Source: Taishania sp036758285
GTDB taxonomy: Bacteria > Bacteroidota > Bacteroidia > Flavobacteriales_D > Crocinitomicaceae
DNA length: 26,031 nt
Direction of reading: 5' to 3'
NCBI GenBank assembly: GCA_036758285.1
Contig: DAIOWV010000044.1
Location: 1 to 26,031 of the forward strand
The notes under the pieces are model-generated. The model saw nothing but the letters and a program-made list of their open reading frames with translations, did not search any database and was not told the DNA's origin. The position numbers and the translations under genes are program-made. This document shows, one piece after another, positions 8,327-16,023 of this stretch. The first letter of the stretch is position 1. Every line of letters starts with the position of its first letter.

Positions 8327-8343
8327 AAATCTAAATTAGATTT
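8327..8343. promoter_or_regulatory. 17-bp palindrome in the luxR-type promoter
   Basis: AAATCTAAATTAGATTT is a perfect inverted repeat (8+1+8) placed 2 bp upstream of the -7 box of the response regulator gene. It has no T-run on the minus strand, so it is a poor terminator for the permease gene. Its size suits a dimeric helix-turn-helix regulator. Confidence 0.45.
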
Positions 8344-8371
8344 AAACTAGAAAAAATAATTATATTTTAAA

Positions 8372-9865
8372 TTACTCAGAATCTTTATTTTCGTTTCTTA
8401 ACTTACTGTGAAATTGGCCATAAGCAAGATAAATAATTACTCCTAATGCCATCCAAACGATTAATCGAACCCAGTTTTCCCAACCTAATCCAAAAATCAT
8501 AGCACCACAAGTAATAATCCCTAAAATAGGTACTAGAGGTACCAATGGTGTTTTGAATTGTCTTGGTAAATTCGGCTCCTTTTTTCTTAAAATAATCACA
8601 GCGACACAAACTAAGATAAATGCAAATAAAGTACCAATACTAGTCATGTGACCAACAACATTTCCAGGAACAAATCCAGCAAATAAAGCCACTAAAAGTA
8701 GAATTACTAAATTTCCTTTGTAAGGTGTTTTATATTTTGGGTGTAATTCAGAAAATATTTTTGGAAGTAACCCATCTTTACTCATCGAATAAAAAACTCT
8801 ACTTTGTCCTAACAACATTACTAAGATAACAGAAGAGAATCCTGCCAAAATAGCTACAGTTATTGATTTACTAAGCCATCCATAATTCACCATTGATTCT
8901 TTAATAGCGGCTGCAACAGAAGCTTCCCCTCCTCGACTTGGATCTCTGAAGAACTCTAAAGGAGCTAATCCTGTTAATACATGCGAAAACAGTACATATA
9001 AAACAGTACAAATTAACAATGATCCGATAATTCCGATTGGCATATCTCTCTTTGGGTTTTTTGTTTCTTGTGCAGCTGTTGAAACGGCATCAAATCCGAT
9101 AAAGGCAAAGAACACTGTGCCGGCGGCACCCAAAATCCCCATAATACCACCAAAATTATGTGATATACCTTGATGATCTACATAAGTTGTAGCTTTTGGA
9201 ATATAAGGAGTGTGATAAGTATCATTAATAAAGCCCCAACCTAAAGCAATCACAAGAACGACAACAGCAACTTTTACAATTACAATTAGATTATTTACAA
9301 TTACCGATTCACTTGTTCCTCGAATTAATAATAAGCTAATAAGTGTCACAATTCCCAGTGCTGGTAAATTTACAATTCCATTAATTCCAGCTTCAGATTG
9401 TTGAAAAGGAGAGTGGCACCATTCGTATGGAATTGGGTTAAGATTTAATACTTCTACTAAAAAATTATTAAGATATTCACTCCATGCAATACCAACTGTA
9501 GCTGCTCCTACAGCATATTCTAAGACTAAATCCCAACCAATTATCCAAGCTAAAAACTCACCCATAGTAGCATAAGTAAAGGTATATGCGCTTCCTGAAA
9601 TTGGAATAGAAGAAGATAATTCAGCATAACACAATCCTGCAAATGCACAACCTAAGGCTGCAAGAACAAACGCTATTGAAACCGCAGGGCCAGCATTTGC
9701 TGCAGCTGCATTGGCAGTTTGAACAAACAAACCTGCACCAATAATTGCTCCGATTCCTAAAGCAATTAGTGCCCAAGGACCCAAAGTTCTTTTTAGTCCG
9801 TCTGTTTGAGATGCTTCTTTTAATAAACTAGCAATTGATTTCCTTTTACTCCAAGAGTTCATCAT
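8372..9865 (-). CDS. APC-family amino-acid permease
   Basis: Inner-membrane transporter of 497 residues with about 12 hydrophobic segments, belonging to the amino acid-polyamine-organocation superfamily and closest in appearance to the YfnA/cationic amino-acid transporter group. The TM1 substrate-binding motif GIGAIIGAGLFV lies at about 37-48. Other family features are YAELSSSIPISGSAYTFTYA in TM3, a long TM6 region with FFAFIGFDAVSTAAQETKNP, and RVFYSMSKDGLLP after TM8. The N-terminal 28 residues are cytoplasmic and basic. The substrate cannot be read from sequence; amino-acid/proton symport is the family expectation. Start: two adjacent ATGs (9865 and 9862) are both possible. It has a good promoter at 9909-9938, a leader of about 38 nt, and is followed by the response regulator gene after 77 nt. 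Confidence 0.93.
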   Translation of the reverse strand: MMNSWSKRKSIASLLKEASQTDGLKRTLGPWALIALGIGAIIGAGLFVQTANAAAANAGPAVSIAFVLAALGCAFAGLCYAELSSSIPISGSAYTFTYATMGEFLAWIIGWDLVLEYAVGAATVGIAWSEYLNNFLVEVLNLNPIPYEWCHSPFQQSEAGINGIVNLPALGIVTLISLLLIRGTSESVIVNNLIVIVKVAVVVLVIALGWGFINDTYHTPYIPKATTYVDHQGISHNFGGIMGILGAAGTVFFAFIGFDAVSTAAQETKNPKRDMPIGIIGSLLICTVLYVLFSHVLTGLAPLEFFRDPSRGGEASVAAAIKESMVNYGWLSKSITVAILAGFSSVILVMLLGQSRVFYSMSKDGLLPKIFSELHPKYKTPYKGNLVILLLVALFAGFVPGNVVGHMTSIGTLFAFILVCVAVIILRKKEPNLPRQFKTPLVPLVPILGIITCGAMIFGLGWENWVRLIVWMALGVIIYLAYGQFHSKLRNENKDSE

Positions 9866-9908
9866 TTGTATATAAGATTTTATAGAATTAAGAGTCTGTA
9901 TTTCACCT

Positions 9909-9938
9909 CAAATCTAAATAAAAAAGTAAGAAATGCAA
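9909..9938 (-). promoter_or_regulatory. Permease promoter, TTG-N19-TAGATTTG
   Basis: On the minus strand TTG (9938-9936), a 19-nt spacer and TAGATTTG (9916-9909) match both elements of the Bacteroidota promoter. It lies in the 240-bp divergent gap between the permease and the T9SS cargo gene. Confidence 0.7.
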
Positions 9939-10076
9939 GAAAATATAGCAACCAATTCATCAAACAAACATATATGAAGCGAAATAAGTGCTGCAAAAAA
10001 TAATTAATTTTAATTATAAACATTTTTAGGTCAATTGTTTTTAGTTGTAACTGAAAGTTATTAGAACCAAAGTTTA

Positions 10077-10084
10077 TATTTTTG
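10077..10084 (+). promoter_or_regulatory. -7 box of the large T9SS cargo gene
   Basis: TATTTTTG fits TAnnTTTG, 21 nt before the ATG at 10106. An in-frame TTG start at 10082 would fall inside this box and is rejected. Confidence 0.5.
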
Positions 10085-10105
10085 CATAATCAAAATAAGA
10101 ATTCT

Positions 10106-12274
10106 ATGAAGAAAATAATTACAATAATAATAGCAATGGCTTCAAGCGTTGCTTTAAATGCTCAAACACAAATTGGAAACCCTGGCTTTGAAGACTGGGA
10201 ATCAGTAGATGGTGGTACAGAGCCAACAAACTGGAATGGATTTTTAACAGCAGATGGAAGTTTAACTACATTTTCTGAAAATCAAATGGCAGTGTCAACA
10301 GATGTAAGACCTGGATCGGCAGGTACAAAAAGTGTTAGAATTTGGTCAAGAAGTGTAATTGGTATCGTTGCAAATGGTAACATGACTTTAGGTAGAATTA
10401 GAATGGGATCAACTAGTCCATCAAGTTCTAGTAATTATAATAGAAGTGTTGTAAGTGACGCAAACTATTCTGAAGCAATCACAGATAAACCAGATTCTAT
10501 TGTTTTTTGGGTAAAATTTAAACCAAATGGTCACAATCAAAATGCACGAATGAGTGCAATTATTCATAACAACAATGATTATAGAGATCCTGAAGATGCT
10601 GGTTCAGCTGCTTACGTGGTAGGAAAAGCTAGTGTAAATTTTCCTTCAACTTCAAATCAATGGGTACGAAAATCTATCCCATTTTCATACAGTGGCCCAT
10701 CAACAGATGCTCGTTATTTATTATTAACGTTCACTACAAATGAAACTCCTGGTGGAGGTGCATCAAATGATGAAATCTGGATTGACGATGTTGAACTTAT
10801 TTATGTTCCAAAACCAACATTTACAACATCTTCAAGTACAGTTTGTGCAGGATCAACAATCAATTTCACGAATACATCTACTCAATTTCCAACAACATAT
10901 AGTTGGTCATTCCCTGGAGGATCTCCTTCAACAAGTACAGCTGCAAATCCATCAGTAATGTATGCTACAGCTGGAACATATGATGTAACATTAACTGCTA
11001 CTAATCAATGGGGAAGTAAAACCGTTACTTTCACTAACCACATTGCAGTTAATCAAGTACCTAACCCAGCATTTAATTATTCTGCATCTAGTTTTTGTAC
11101 AAATGTTAGCAATCCTACACCATCAAGTTTAGCTGCTGGTAATTTTACTGTTTCTTCACCAGGATTAGTATTTGCAAATGCTTCTACAGGAGAAATTAAT
11201 TTAAGTGCATCATCAGTGGGTACTTATACAATTACTAAAGCAACTTTAGGGGCTTGTTCAACTACAGCAACAGCAACAGTTAATATTTTTCAAGGTGCTG
11301 ATGCAAGTTTTAGTTATCCTACAAATACAATTTGTAGTTTAGGGGGAGATCAAACACCGACTGTAACTGAAACAGGAGGTACTTTTTCTTCTACACCTAC
11401 TGGTCTTGTTTTTGCAAATGCTGCTACAGGAGTAATAGATGTGGCTAACAGTACAAATGGAACTTATACGATTTCTCATATTAGAGCTGGAGCTTGTCCA
11501 GATACTTTTTTAACTGTTGTAACATTAACTGATACTCCAGTAGCAACTTTCAATTACTCTAAATCTGCATTTTGTGCAAATGAAAGTAATCCTCAACCTG
11601 TATTTACTACTGGTGCTAATGCAGGTGTATTTAGCTCAACTAGTGGATTATCAATCAATTCAAACACTGGTATAATTGACTTATCTACAAGTACTTCTGG
11701 AGCCTATGTAGTTACAAATGATATTGCTGCAATTGGTGTTTGTCCTTCGGCAACTCATACATTCAATATTCAAATAAATGCATTGCCATCTGTTAATCTT
11801 ACAATTACCAACCCTATTGTTTGTTCCAATTCAAATCCTTTTCAACTATCAGGAGGAACTCCAGCAGGAGGAACATATACTGGGGCAGGAGTGTTATTCA
11901 ATATATTTAATCCAGCTACCGTTTCACAAGGTGATGTTTCTGTTATAACTTATACATATACAGATGGTGCTACAAATTGTATTAATACAGCTACAGGATT
12001 AATAACAGTAGACGCGTGTTTAAGTATAGAAGATTTAGATGCTAAAGATGCTGTTGTTGTATTCCCAAATCCAACAAAGGATATTTTGACAATTGAAAAT
12101 GCAAAAAATGGAACAATTTATACAATTATTTCATTAGCAGGACAAATTATTGAAAAAGGTGAATTAAATACAAATTCACACAAAATTGATCTATCTACTG
12201 TTCAAAATGGTCTATATTTATTGCAATTACAACATGGTGAAAACCTTGAAACAATTCGTGTTGTAAAACAATAA
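10106..12274 (+). CDS. Secreted T9SS cargo protein with PKD domain and 79-residue repeats
   Basis: 722-residue secreted, probably cell-surface protein. A signal peptide (KKIITIIIAMASSVALNAQ) starts the protein. Residues about 20-235 form a beta-rich domain opening with IGNPGFEDWE, resembling the carbohydrate-binding-like (PCMD-type) modules of Bacteroidota surface proteins. A PKD domain follows at about 238-317 (YSWSFPGGSPS, then YATAGTYDVTLTATN). Three tandem repeats start at residues 318, 397 and 476, and a different Ig-like segment starts at 558 (LSGGTPAGGTYTGAGV). The last 75 or so residues are a type A T9SS sorting domain (VVFPNPTKDILTIENA, then GLYLLQLQ). No catalytic motif is visible, so adhesion or binding is the likely role, by inference. 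The ATG at 10106 is chosen because it begins the signal peptide. Confidence 0.9.
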   Translation: MKKIITIIIAMASSVALNAQTQIGNPGFEDWESVDGGTEPTNWNGFLTADGSLTTFSENQMAVSTDVRPGSAGTKSVRIWSRSVIGIVANGNMTLGRIRMGSTSPSSSSNYNRSVVSDANYSEAITDKPDSIVFWVKFKPNGHNQNARMSAIIHNNNDYRDPEDAGSAAYVVGKASVNFPSTSNQWVRKSIPFSYSGPSTDARYLLLTFTTNETPGGGASNDEIWIDDVELIYVPKPTFTTSSSTVCAGSTINFTNTSTQFPTTYSWSFPGGSPSTSTAANPSVMYATAGTYDVTLTATNQWGSKTVTFTNHIAVNQVPNPAFNYSASSFCTNVSNPTPSSLAAGNFTVSSPGLVFANASTGEINLSASSVGTYTITKATLGACSTTATATVNIFQGADASFSYPTNTICSLGGDQTPTVTETGGTFSSTPTGLVFANAATGVIDVANSTNGTYTISHIRAGACPDTFLTVVTLTDTPVATFNYSKSAFCANESNPQPVFTTGANAGVFSSTSGLSINSNTGIIDLSTSTSGAYVVTNDIAAIGVCPSATHTFNIQINALPSVNLTITNPIVCSNSNPFQLSGGTPAGGTYTGAGVLFNIFNPATVSQGDVSVITYTYTDGATNCINTATGLITVDACLSIEDLDAKDAVVVFPNPTKDILTIENAKNGTIYTIISLAGQIIEKGELNTNSHKIDLSTVQNGLYLLQLQHGENLETIRVVKQ
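11057..11776 (+). repeat. Three tandem ~79-residue coding repeats in the T9SS cargo gene
   Basis: Units begin at 11057, 11294 and 11531 (residue steps 79, 79 and 82). Each has an opening F-x-Y then a Cys (for example FNYSASSFC, FSYPTNTIC, FNYSKSAFC), a middle with FSST and GLVFANAATG-like text, then a GTYTIT-like strand and a second Cys. The paired cysteines could form a disulfide in each unit. DNA copies have diverged, so this is old duplication. Confidence 0.75.
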
Positions 12275-12292
12275 GAAAATTTAATACTTTTG
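12261..12292 (+). promoter_or_regulatory. Possible TonB-receptor promoter, TTG-N21-TACTTTTG
   Basis: TTG (12261-12263), a 21-nt spacer and TACTTTTG (12285-12292) fit the Bacteroidota promoter, starting in the last codons of the T9SS cargo gene. Its product would begin right at the terminator hairpin 12294-12329, so it is either a chance match or an attenuated promoter. Confidence 0.4.
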
Positions 12293-12293
12293 C

Positions 12294-12329
12294 AAAGTCC
12301 CTTATTCTAAATTAGAATAGGGACTTTTT
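12294..12329 (+). terminator. Intrinsic terminator after the T9SS cargo gene
   Basis: AAAGTCCC (12294-12301) pairs with GGGACTTT (12320-12327), extended inward by TATTCTAA/TTAGAATA with a one-base bulge, followed by a five-T run (12325-12329). It lies 20 nt past the stop codon and 18 nt before the TonB-receptor ATG. Confidence 0.8.
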
Positions 12330-12346
12330 GATTTAATAATACCCAT

Positions 12347-14764
12347 ATGAGATTTCTAATAATTACTTTTTTTATTGCCATTTCACACTTCGCGACTTCT
12401 CAAACAGCAAAAATTGTAGGGAAAATTATCGATGATGAAAATCAGCCTATTTATGGTGCTACTGTAATTTTCAAAAAAGATGTAACAATTGGTGCTCACA
12501 CTGATGAAAACGGAAATTATCTTTTAGAAGTTCCTTCGGGAAAAGCAATTTTAGTTTTTCGTTATTCAGGTATGAATACAGATACTATTAGTGTGGAAGT
12601 AGAAGAAGGAGATCTAAAGCGTGTAGATTTTGTAATGAATCCTACCGTCAAAAAAATTCAAGGATTTGAAATAAAAGTTGGTAAATTTGATAGACCTATT
12701 GAAGAACAGACCGTTTCTTTAGAAATTATTCGTCCTGAATTAATTGAAAACAAAAACACTCGCAGTATTGAATCTGCTTTGGATCAAACTCCTGGGTTAA
12801 ACATTCTTGATGGAGAACCTCAAATTCGAGGAGGTAGTGGTTTTACTTTTGGAGTAGGATCAAAAGTTGCAGTTATTGTGGATGATATGCCAATGTTGTC
12901 AGGAGATGCTGGTAGACCAGAATGGGGATTTATTCCTGTTGAGAATATCCATCAAATTGAAGTTATTAAAGGTGCTGCATCCGTTTTATCTGGAAGTTCT
13001 GCTTTGTCTGGATCCATCCATATTCGTACAGCATATCCAAAATCAGAACCGTTAACTAAAGTAAATATTTATAGCGGATTCTATTCTGAACCTAACATAG
13101 AAGGTGGGACATGGTGGAAAGGAACACCATTAATTGCTGGAGCAAATGTTTTACATTCAAAAAGAATTAAAAACTGGGACATTGTTTTGGGAGCAAATAT
13201 TAATTATGATCATGGTTACATGGGACCACCAAGACCAGATTCGTTAGTAAATGCTTATTTTCCTGATACTATTTCGAATTTTTCGGAAAAACAAATGACG
13301 TCAAAAAGAGCGAGAGTAAATTTTAACCTACGTCATAGAAGTAAAAAGTTTAGAGGTTTAAATTATGGTGTTAATGGTAATTTCATGGTATCTGAATCAC
13401 CTTTGGTTTTTGCTTGGTTAAATGATACCACAGGACTTTATCAAGGTTATCCTGGTGCAGTTTTTCTACAAAATCAGTTCATTTTTAATGTTGACCCATT
13501 TATAAATTTTATTACTTCTACTGAAGGTAAACATCATTTGCGAACTCGTATTTTACATGCTGACAATGAAATGACAGCCAATCAATCTAACAGAGCAACA
13601 ACTCTTTATGCTGATTACATGTTTCAAAAAACCATCGTCAATTTAAAAGGAGTAGATTTCATTGCAGGAATAACAGCGAAACATACAGATTCTTATGCAA
13701 ATATGTATGTTGGTTCTGGAAGCCCAAATAATAGATTGTTTAATTTATCCGCTTATTCACAAATCGAAAAAAAGGTAATGGATGTATTGAATCTCTCTGT
13801 AGGAGGACGATTAGAATATTTTGAACTTAATGATTCTATTACTGCATTAAAACCTATTTTTAGAGCTGGAGCAAGTTTAAAAGTATTTCAAGAAACATAT
13901 TTCAGAGCATCTTATGGTCAAGGATATCGTTTCCCTACAATTACCGAACGATTTATTCGAACAGGTGTAGGAAATTTTGGTGTATTCGCAAATCCTGAGT
14001 TAAAACCAGAAAGTAGCTGGAATGGAGAAGTTGGTATAAAACAAGGTTTAAAATTTGGAGGAATCGTTGGATACTTAGATGTTGCTGGATTTTGGCAAGA
14101 ATATAAAAACACAATTGAATATTTATTTGGATTCTGGGGTACATCATTCACAACATTAAGTGACGGTTTTGGATTTAAATTTCTAAACACTGGACAATCA
14201 AGAGTATTGGGAATAGATGCTTCATTTTCTGGTAAAGCACAGTTTAGTGAAAATGCAGAAATGATGTTTATTTTAGGATATAATTATATCATGCCTCAAA
14301 CATTATCACCTGATTATGTTTATGCTGTTGATACAATGTTAACGAATAAAGAGTATAGCTATAATTCGACATCTTTAGATCCTTCCAGTAAAATATTGAA
14401 ATATCGTTTTTTACATAATGTTAAAGCGGATGTTGAATTAACTCTCCACAAAAAAATATCTATTGGAGCTAGCGCAAAATATTTTAGTAAAATCATCAAT
14501 ATGGATGGTGTGATTGAAGAATTTGAAGATGCAACCAAAGGACCATTTATCCAATCGATCCGATACATGGATTACTTTAAAGAACATCAAAAAGGAGTCT
14601 GGGTATTTGATGCTCGCATATCATACAATATTAATGATCGACATAAAATTGCTTTTATAAGTGCAAACTTATTGAACAAAGCTTATTCATTAAGACCATT
14701 AAAAATTGAACAACCTAGAACATTCATGTTACAATATACTTTTAAATTGGATAAAAACAGTTAA
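12347..14764 (+). CDS. TonB-dependent outer-membrane receptor
   Basis: Outer-membrane active transporter of 805 residues, energised by TonB-ExbBD. The signal peptide ends around ATSQ (residue 19). A carboxypeptidase-regulatory-like beta domain occupies about 21-104 (VGKIIDDENQPIYGATV, then HTDENGNYLLEVPSG), typical of Bacteroidota receptors. The plug domain spans about 125-240 (LDQTPGLNILDGEPQIRGG, then IEVIKGAASVLSGSSALSGSIHIRT). The rest is a beta barrel with alternating aromatic strands, ending in an aromatic-rich strand (FMLQYTFKL). No SusD-like lipoprotein gene follows, so it is not a SusCD pair. The substrate (siderophore, cobalamin, metal, peptide) cannot be told. It is followed after 47 nt by a BASS-family transporter on the same strand, possibly co-transcribed. 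Confidence 0.92.
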   Translation: MRFLIITFFIAISHFATSQTAKIVGKIIDDENQPIYGATVIFKKDVTIGAHTDENGNYLLEVPSGKAILVFRYSGMNTDTISVEVEEGDLKRVDFVMNPTVKKIQGFEIKVGKFDRPIEEQTVSLEIIRPELIENKNTRSIESALDQTPGLNILDGEPQIRGGSGFTFGVGSKVAVIVDDMPMLSGDAGRPEWGFIPVENIHQIEVIKGAASVLSGSSALSGSIHIRTAYPKSEPLTKVNIYSGFYSEPNIEGGTWWKGTPLIAGANVLHSKRIKNWDIVLGANINYDHGYMGPPRPDSLVNAYFPDTISNFSEKQMTSKRARVNFNLRHRSKKFRGLNYGVNGNFMVSESPLVFAWLNDTTGLYQGYPGAVFLQNQFIFNVDPFINFITSTEGKHHLRTRILHADNEMTANQSNRATTLYADYMFQKTIVNLKGVDFIAGITAKHTDSYANMYVGSGSPNNRLFNLSAYSQIEKKVMDVLNLSVGGRLEYFELNDSITALKPIFRAGASLKVFQETYFRASYGQGYRFPTITERFIRTGVGNFGVFANPELKPESSWNGEVGIKQGLKFGGIVGYLDVAGFWQEYKNTIEYLFGFWGTSFTTLSDGFGFKFLNTGQSRVLGIDASFSGKAQFSENAEMMFILGYNYIMPQTLSPDYVYAVDTMLTNKEYSYNSTSLDPSSKILKYRFLHNVKADVELTLHKKISIGASAKYFSKIINMDGVIEEFEDATKGPFIQSIRYMDYFKEHQKGVWVFDARISYNINDRHKIAFISANLLNKAYSLRPLKIEQPRTFMLQYTFKLDKNS

Positions 14765-14811
14765 CTTGTAACCTCTATTTAAGGTGTTACCCACAGTAAA
14801 AGAGAAATTAC

Positions 14812-15690
14812 ATGTTACTACATATAGATCATTTAATTGCGATAGTTCTCATTCTAATTATGTTTGGCATTGGAGTATCGCTTACTATTTATGAGGTTAG
14901 AGAAGTTTTTTACAAGCCAAAAGCTTTACTCATTTCTCTAACCTCACAAATGATTTTGTTACCATTTCTTGCTTTTACGATATGTTGGGTGTTTAACGAC
15001 ATGCCACTTTACATAAAACTTGGGTTAATCATCTTAGCAGCAAGTCCAGGAGGTACAACCTCAGGTTTTATAACCTATTTGTTTAAGGGAAATACAGCAT
15101 TATCCATTGTTCTCACAACGATTAACTCGCTTCTTACCTTGATATCGATCCCATTGATTGTAAATCTTGCATTAATTCATTTTTATGGAAAATCCTCCGA
15201 TTTCAGTTTGCCGATCTTACAAACAATGAAAGAAATATTTGTTTTAACTGCAATTCCCGCATTTGCAGGAATTATGTTACGACATTGGAAAGAAAGAATA
15301 GCACTTTTAATTACAAAATATTCTAAGCCAATATCAACAATACTACTTGGAATAGTTTTTACTTTAAAATTTTTAGGAAGTAACGGGGAAGCAGCATTAA
15401 CTAAAGTAGAAATTTTTGAGATTTTGCCTTATGCTTTATTATTAAATGTTTTGTGTTTTCTATGTGGATTTATTGTCAGTAGATTGTTTCATTTAGGTTA
15501 TAAAAATCAAATTACTGTAGCTGTAGAATCTGCTGTTCACAATACGACTATTGCATTTCTAGTTTCTGGAACGTTGTTAGGCAAACCAGAGTTTGGTAAA
15601 GTTTCTTTGGTATATGCAATGTTTTCCTTCTGGACAGCATTATTATTTTGTTTCGTAATGATTTTCTTAAATAAAAAAGCCAGCAAATAA
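14812..15690 (+). CDS. Bile acid:sodium symporter family (BASS/SBF) transporter
   Basis: Inner-membrane protein of 292 residues with 9-10 hydrophobic segments, matching the SBF fold. Recognisable segments are ASPGGTTSGFITYLFKGNTALSIVLT, which includes the crossing-helix region, and VESAVHNTTIAFLVSGTLLG, equivalent to the E-x(4)-N sodium/substrate-site helix of bacterial ASBT homologues. Bacterial members carry organic anions such as pantoate, keto acids or sulfonates rather than bile acids, so the substrate is left open. It sits 47 nt behind the TonB receptor gene with no terminator between, so the two may move the same compound across the outer and inner membranes, an inference from position only. 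Its last codon and stop overlap the hpf terminator. Confidence 0.88.
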   Translation: MLLHIDHLIAIVLILIMFGIGVSLTIYEVREVFYKPKALLISLTSQMILLPFLAFTICWVFNDMPLYIKLGLIILAASPGGTTSGFITYLFKGNTALSIVLTTINSLLTLISIPLIVNLALIHFYGKSSDFSLPILQTMKEIFVLTAIPAFAGIMLRHWKERIALLITKYSKPISTILLGIVFTLKFLGSNGEAALTKVEIFEILPYALLLNVLCFLCGFIVSRLFHLGYKNQITVAVESAVHNTTIAFLVSGTLLGKPEFGKVSLVYAMFSFWTALLFCFVMIFLNKKASK

Positions 15691-15701
15691 AATTTACTGG
15701 C
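15679..15701 (-). terminator. Terminator of the rpsU-xerC-hpf unit
   Basis: GCCAGCAAAT (15679-15688) pairs with ATTTACTGGC (15692-15701), one mismatch, 3-nt loop. On the minus strand it is followed by six Ts (15678-15673), 23 nt past the hpf stop. It overlaps the final codons of the convergent BASS gene. Confidence 0.8.
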
Positions 15702-15724
15702 CTCTCAATTAATTATTTAAAATT

Positions 15725-16021
15725 CTATTCTGCTAATTTTCCTTTGTGTTTTTTAACTTGTCTTCTCAAGGCTTCTACCGCTAAATCCGTTGCTTCTTCA
15801 AATGTTTTACATTGCTTTTTTGCAAATAATTCTTTACCTGGTAATAATATTTTAATTTCAGCTAATTTATTTTCTTTTTCCTGATCTTTATCTACACGAA
15901 GAAAAACTTCGCTTGCAATTATATTATCAAAAAACAGTTGTAGCTTATTTACTTTGTCGTTCACGAAAGTTATCAATTTTTGATCTGCTGTGAAATTTAC
16001 TGAATTGACTTTAATATCCAT
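15725..16021 (-). CDS. hpf: Ribosome hibernation promoting factor, short form (HPF/RaiA family)
   Basis: 98-residue ribosome-associated protein that binds the small subunit near the decoding centre during slow growth and keeps ribosomes inactive. The sequence is one S30AE domain: MDIKVNSVNFTADQKLITFVNDKVNKL (strand then helix), EVFLRVDKD, AEIKILLPGKELFAKKQCKTFEEATDLAVEALRRQVKKHK, with the basic second helix typical of the family. It lacks the C-terminal dimerisation domain of long HPF. The start lies 2 nt after the xerC stop, so it is co-transcribed and probably translationally coupled to xerC. The rpsU-xerC-hpf order recurs in Bacteroidota as far as I recall. Short HPF and RaiA/YfiA cannot be separated with confidence from sequence alone. 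Confidence 0.92.
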   Translation of the reverse strand: MDIKVNSVNFTADQKLITFVNDKVNKLQLFFDNIIASEVFLRVDKDQEKENKLAEIKILLPGKELFAKKQCKTFEEATDLAVEALRRQVKKHKGKLAE

Positions 16022-16023
16022 GG

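Noticed and set aside
10082..10105. TTG start for the large T9SS cargo protein
   Set aside because: It overlaps the -7 box TATTTTTG and would put extra polar residues before the signal peptide; ATG 10106 begins the signal peptide directly.
10106..15690. Polysaccharide utilisation locus (SusCD type)
   Set aside because: The TonB receptor has no SusD-like partner and there are no glycoside hydrolases nearby.
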